DNA of 24,703 nucleotides from Pseudomonadota bacterium (GTDB lineage Bacteria > Pseudomonadota > Gammaproteobacteria > Burkholderiales > Burkholderiaceae_B), in NCBI GenBank assembly GCA_023387815.1, contig JAEWHK010000036.1:1-24703 (forward strand), written 5' to 3'. Position 1 is the first letter of the stretch; every line of letters starts with the position of its first letter. Made by a program: the position numbers and the translations under genes. Positions 23,088 to 24,703 of the stretch are shown here, piece by piece. Below the pieces are notes generated by a model, which saw only the letters and a program-made list of their open reading frames with translations, did not search any database and was not told the DNA's origin.

Positions 23088-23122
23088 TTTTCTAAACTTT
23101 GATCTAGAAAATCTTTAGAAAA
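23088..23122. promoter_or_regulatory. 9-bp inverted repeat next to the NlpC/P60 promoter
   Basis: TTTTCTAAA (23088-23096) and TTTAGAAAA (23114-23122) are exact complements with a 17-base spacer. The second arm ends three bases before the -35 hexamer, an activator-like position. Confidence 0.45.
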
Positions 23123-23125
23123 CGG

Positions 23126-23154
23126 TTGTGACTGCCTTGATTTTTATGTAGAAT
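23126..23154 (+). promoter_or_regulatory. Sigma-70-type promoter of the NlpC/P60 gene
   Basis: TTGTGA (23126-23131) and TAGAAT (23149-23154) are 17 bp apart, each matching four or five consensus bases. They lie 59 bp before the ATG and directly downstream of an inverted repeat. Confidence 0.6.
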
Positions 23155-23213
23155 TTGCTCAGCTTTTGGAAAAGCGAGTCTGAACACCCTACTATTAACG
23201 ATATGTAACGACT

Positions 23214-23906
23214 ATGCCACCACAACCCTGCACCCGTTTTACCCAATTTCATAGCCGTTTCAGACGGTCGTTTCTCACCCTCCTCAGTATATCCCTAGCA
23301 AGTTTCACTTTCTCCCAAGTCGCAATCGCCGACGATCTCGATCAGGAACAATCCCAGAAACTCATTATCACGCAAAATGGCGTGGTTGATGCCGCAACGG
23401 AACAGCCAGTTTCTGAGTGGAATTCAAAAATTTCCGACCCTATTGGTGATCTGATTGCTCAGGCCAAACTTCGCCGTAACAACCTGGATGCCGCAATTGA
23501 CTCTCCTGTTTCTGCATCCAGCGAACTGGCCGAAGCTGCACTGAACTATCTTGGCGTGCGTTATCGCTATGGTGGCACAACGCCCAAAGGCGGTTTCGAT
23601 TGCTCTGGTCTGATCTACTATACCGCCAGCAAATATATGGGCGTCAACCTTCCTCGTGTTGCGGCATCCATGGCAAAGATTGGTGAATCGGTAGATCGCA
23701 GTGAACTGCAGCCCGGAGATCTTGTCTTCTTCAACACCCGTGGCAAGCGTTATTCCCATGTTGGTATTTACGTAGGCGAAAACCGTTTCGTCCACTCCCC
23801 CCGTACCGGATCAGTTGTCCGCGTTGATACCATGGACAACGGCTACTGGAAGAGCAGATACAATGGCGCCAGACGACTGGAAGGCCAGCGCGTCGCATCA
23901 CGCTAA
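23214..23906 (+). CDS. Secreted NlpC/P60 family cell-wall peptidase
   Basis: This is a probable D-glutamyl-meso-DAP endopeptidase acting on periplasmic peptidoglycan. It has 230 residues. The N-terminus has a basic region (HSRFRR), a hydrophobic core (SFLTLLSISLASFTF) and a likely cleavage after VAIA (39). A variable linker (40-103) precedes the NlpC/P60 domain (about 104-225). Catalytic residues are C130 in GGFDCSGLIYY, H182 in YSHVGIYVG and H194 in FVHSPRTG as third polar residue. LQPGDLVFFNTRG is typical. No lipobox Cys is present at the cleavage site, so it is periplasmic rather than a lipoprotein. It has its own promoter and a strong terminator. The ribosome binding site at the start is poor. 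Confidence 0.93.
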   Translation: MPPQPCTRFTQFHSRFRRSFLTLLSISLASFTFSQVAIADDLDQEQSQKLIITQNGVVDAATEQPVSEWNSKISDPIGDLIAQAKLRRNNLDAAIDSPVSASSELAEAALNYLGVRYRYGGTTPKGGFDCSGLIYYTASKYMGVNLPRVAASMAKIGESVDRSELQPGDLVFFNTRGKRYSHVGIYVGENRFVHSPRTGSVVRVDTMDNGYWKSRYNGARRLEGQRVASR

Positions 23907-24287
23907 GAGGCAGCGTTAAAAAGACAACATTAAAAATTATCTGCCTGCATTTTTTGCCAGATATTTCGTCAGTCGACCCGCAACAATACGGCGGCTGAAT
24001 AGAGATCGGCAAGTTCGCAAATTGAAAAACCGGCTTCATCCTGATCAGATGGCCGGTTTTTTATTTAGTGCTGCTGGATTCGCCCTGCTCACAGGGCGTT
24101 GTCCGCAAAGCGTTGCCGAAATCCGTGATCGAGGACGCATTGGCCTTCTTCATAGACGGCGCATTGAATGACGACGCCTTGTCCTTAACAAAAACCCGTC
24201 AGCAATAACGACTGACCGGCCGCAACCACAACGCTCGGGCAACGCTCCCGCGTAAAGCGCATAACATGGCAAAGCCAATACGGGTTC
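23907..24287. other. Gap between the NlpC/P60 and DUF2325 genes
   Basis: This 381-bp convergent gap holds the terminator at 24025-24062 and a compact hairpin CGCCCTG-ctca-CAGGGCG at 24081-24098. An eight-base direct repeat CAACGCTC follows near 24229-24247. TATCTG / CAGATA (about 23938-23962) forms a weak stem soon after the NlpC stop. No gene is supported here. Confidence 0.5.
24025..24062. terminator. Bidirectional intrinsic terminator after the NlpC/P60 gene
   Basis: AAAAACCGGC (24025-24034) and GCCGGTTTTT (24052-24061) form a perfect 10-bp stem. Inner CATC / GATG pairs extend it. A T-run follows on the plus strand and the A-run before it gives one on the minus strand. Confidence 0.9.
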
Positions 24288-24632
24288 TTATCGACGCTTG
24301 CCTGCTTCTTTTCGCTGCGGACAATCAGCACAGCGGAATCCGGACTGCGTCAAAGCCTGCTCCATACTGCAGAGCGAGCGCCGACAAGCAACAACGGGAA
24401 CCCCGGCCTTTTGAGCGGCGGAACGGAATGACTTCATCACGTTGTGACCCAGAAAGTCTGTCAGCAGAATGACCATCTGTGTGCCCGTTGGCAACTGATA
24501 GGTTTTCTTCTGATGGGAAGGATCACGGCCGCTGATGTGCTGCTTGATTTCAATATTATGATCTTTTAGAAGTACGGGAATATTGCCCAGACGATCTGCG
24601 CCGACCACTACTGCACTCATATTACCAATCAT
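24288..24632 (-). CDS. DUF2325 family Cys-containing small protein
   Basis: This looks like DUF2325, a family of unknown function. It has 114 residues from the ATG at 24632, chosen because GGAG lies seven bases upstream; an in-frame ATG at 24644 would add MEKT but has no ribosome binding site. The start SAVVVGADRLGNIPVLL resembles a small Rossmann-like beta-alpha unit. VILLTDFLGHNVMKSFRSAAQKAGVPVVACRRS (54-86) is the conserved second half. Four Cys (83, 88, 101, 104, the last two as CxxC) could bind metal. A near-consensus Fur box lies over its promoter, so it is probably iron-repressed. No neighbour shows its partner, since the window ends at 24703. Confidence 0.8.
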   Translation of the reverse strand: MIGNMSAVVVGADRLGNIPVLLKDHNIEIKQHISGRDPSHQKKTYQLPTGTQMVILLTDFLGHNVMKSFRSAAQKAGVPVVACRRSLCSMEQALTQSGFRCADCPQRKEAGKRR

Positions 24633-24657
24633 AGTTTTCTCCATAAAAACTGGATTG

Positions 24658-24687
24658 ATTATAAATGAGAATCATTATTATTAGCAA
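24658..24687 (-). promoter_or_regulatory. Sigma-70 promoter of the DUF2325 gene with Fur box
   Basis: On the minus strand TTGCTA (opposite 24682-24687) and a perfect TATAAT (opposite 24658-24663) are 18 bp apart. The spacer and -10 edge contain ATGAGAATCATTATT (24665-24679), which matches the classic 19-bp Fur consensus at 14 of 19 positions when read from 24661 and at 14 of the last 16. Fur-Fe binding here would block RNA polymerase. Confidence 0.8.
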
Positions 24688-24703
24688 TGTTATTTTTTAT
24701 AAA

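Larger units (their letters stand above)
22496..23213. other. Long AT-rich non-coding region between acs and the NlpC/P60 gene
   Basis: This 718-bp gap has no ORF with coding character. The acs ribosome binding site lies at its left edge. It holds several inverted repeats: CCAATTCCT / AGGAATCGG (22732-22760, eight of nine pairs), a 14-bp imperfect pair at 22991-23035 and TTTTCTAAA / TTTAGAAAA (23088-23122). The promoter of the NlpC gene is at 23126-23154. Base composition falls clearly toward A/T after about 22900. A small RNA is possible but I see no clear promoter-terminator pair for one. Confidence 0.5.

Noticed and set aside
1..24703. Mobile element or defence island
   Set aside because: No integrase, transposase, toxin-antitoxin pair, restriction gene or phage gene was found; RadC alone, sometimes seen near mobile elements, is here among core genes.

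Overview
The window (about 24.7 kb, moderate GC, low-GC gaps between genes) looks like chromosomal DNA of a betaproteobacterium, most likely family Alcaligenaceae (Advenella/Bordetella-like). This rests on protein character and gene pairings (fkpB-ispH, kynB-kynU-kynA, rpmB-rpmG, a divergent YeiE-like LysR/YeiH pair). No 16S gene or other decisive marker is present. I see no integrase, transposase, phage gene, tRNA, rRNA or CRISPR array. Nearly all of the content is core metabolism.

Layout, left to right. 1-1067 (-): fkpB (SlpA-type prolyl isomerase) overlapping ispH, which runs off the left edge. 1116-4817 (+): radC, a tiny repeat-coded ORF, then kynB-kynU-kynA, which turns tryptophan into anthranilate. 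4971-5804 (+): an unrecognised 105-aa protein and rpmE2 (zinc-independent L31), followed by strong inverted repeats. 6213-10571 (+): a tightly packed trio of an ArnT-like membrane glycosyltransferase, a MATE transporter and a Bcr/CflA MFS transporter. 10572-11409 (+): rpmB-rpmG behind a long, repeat-containing and foldable leader.

11743-13842: a LysR regulator divergent from a YeiH-family membrane protein, with two clean palindromes in the 87-bp gap between them. 14071-16385: a three-domain Xaa-Pro aminopeptidase (-) divergent from a DUF423 membrane protein (+). 16497-18404 (-): an acyl-CoA thioesterase followed by scoA-scoB (3-oxoacid CoA-transferase). 18771-20417 (+): ETF-ubiquinone oxidoreductase, convergent with acs (20519-22495, -) across a bidirectional terminator. 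22496-23213: a 718-bp non-coding, AT-rich stretch with several inverted repeats. 23214-23906 (+): a secreted NlpC/P60 peptidase. 24288-24632 (-): a small Cys-rich DUF2325 protein whose promoter carries a near-consensus Fur box.

Functionally, kynBUA, thioesterase-scoAB, ETF-QO and acs all serve amino-acid, ketone-body, fatty-acid and acetate catabolism. The sequence shows them as separate transcription units. I did not find a convincing undescribed multi-gene system. The best leads are regulatory or structural: the Fur-box/DUF2325 promoter, the rpmBG leader, the double palindrome between the LysR and YeiH genes, and a recurring pattern of short degenerate tandem arrays (14-18 bp period) between genes, one of which is in frame in a 34-codon ORF.
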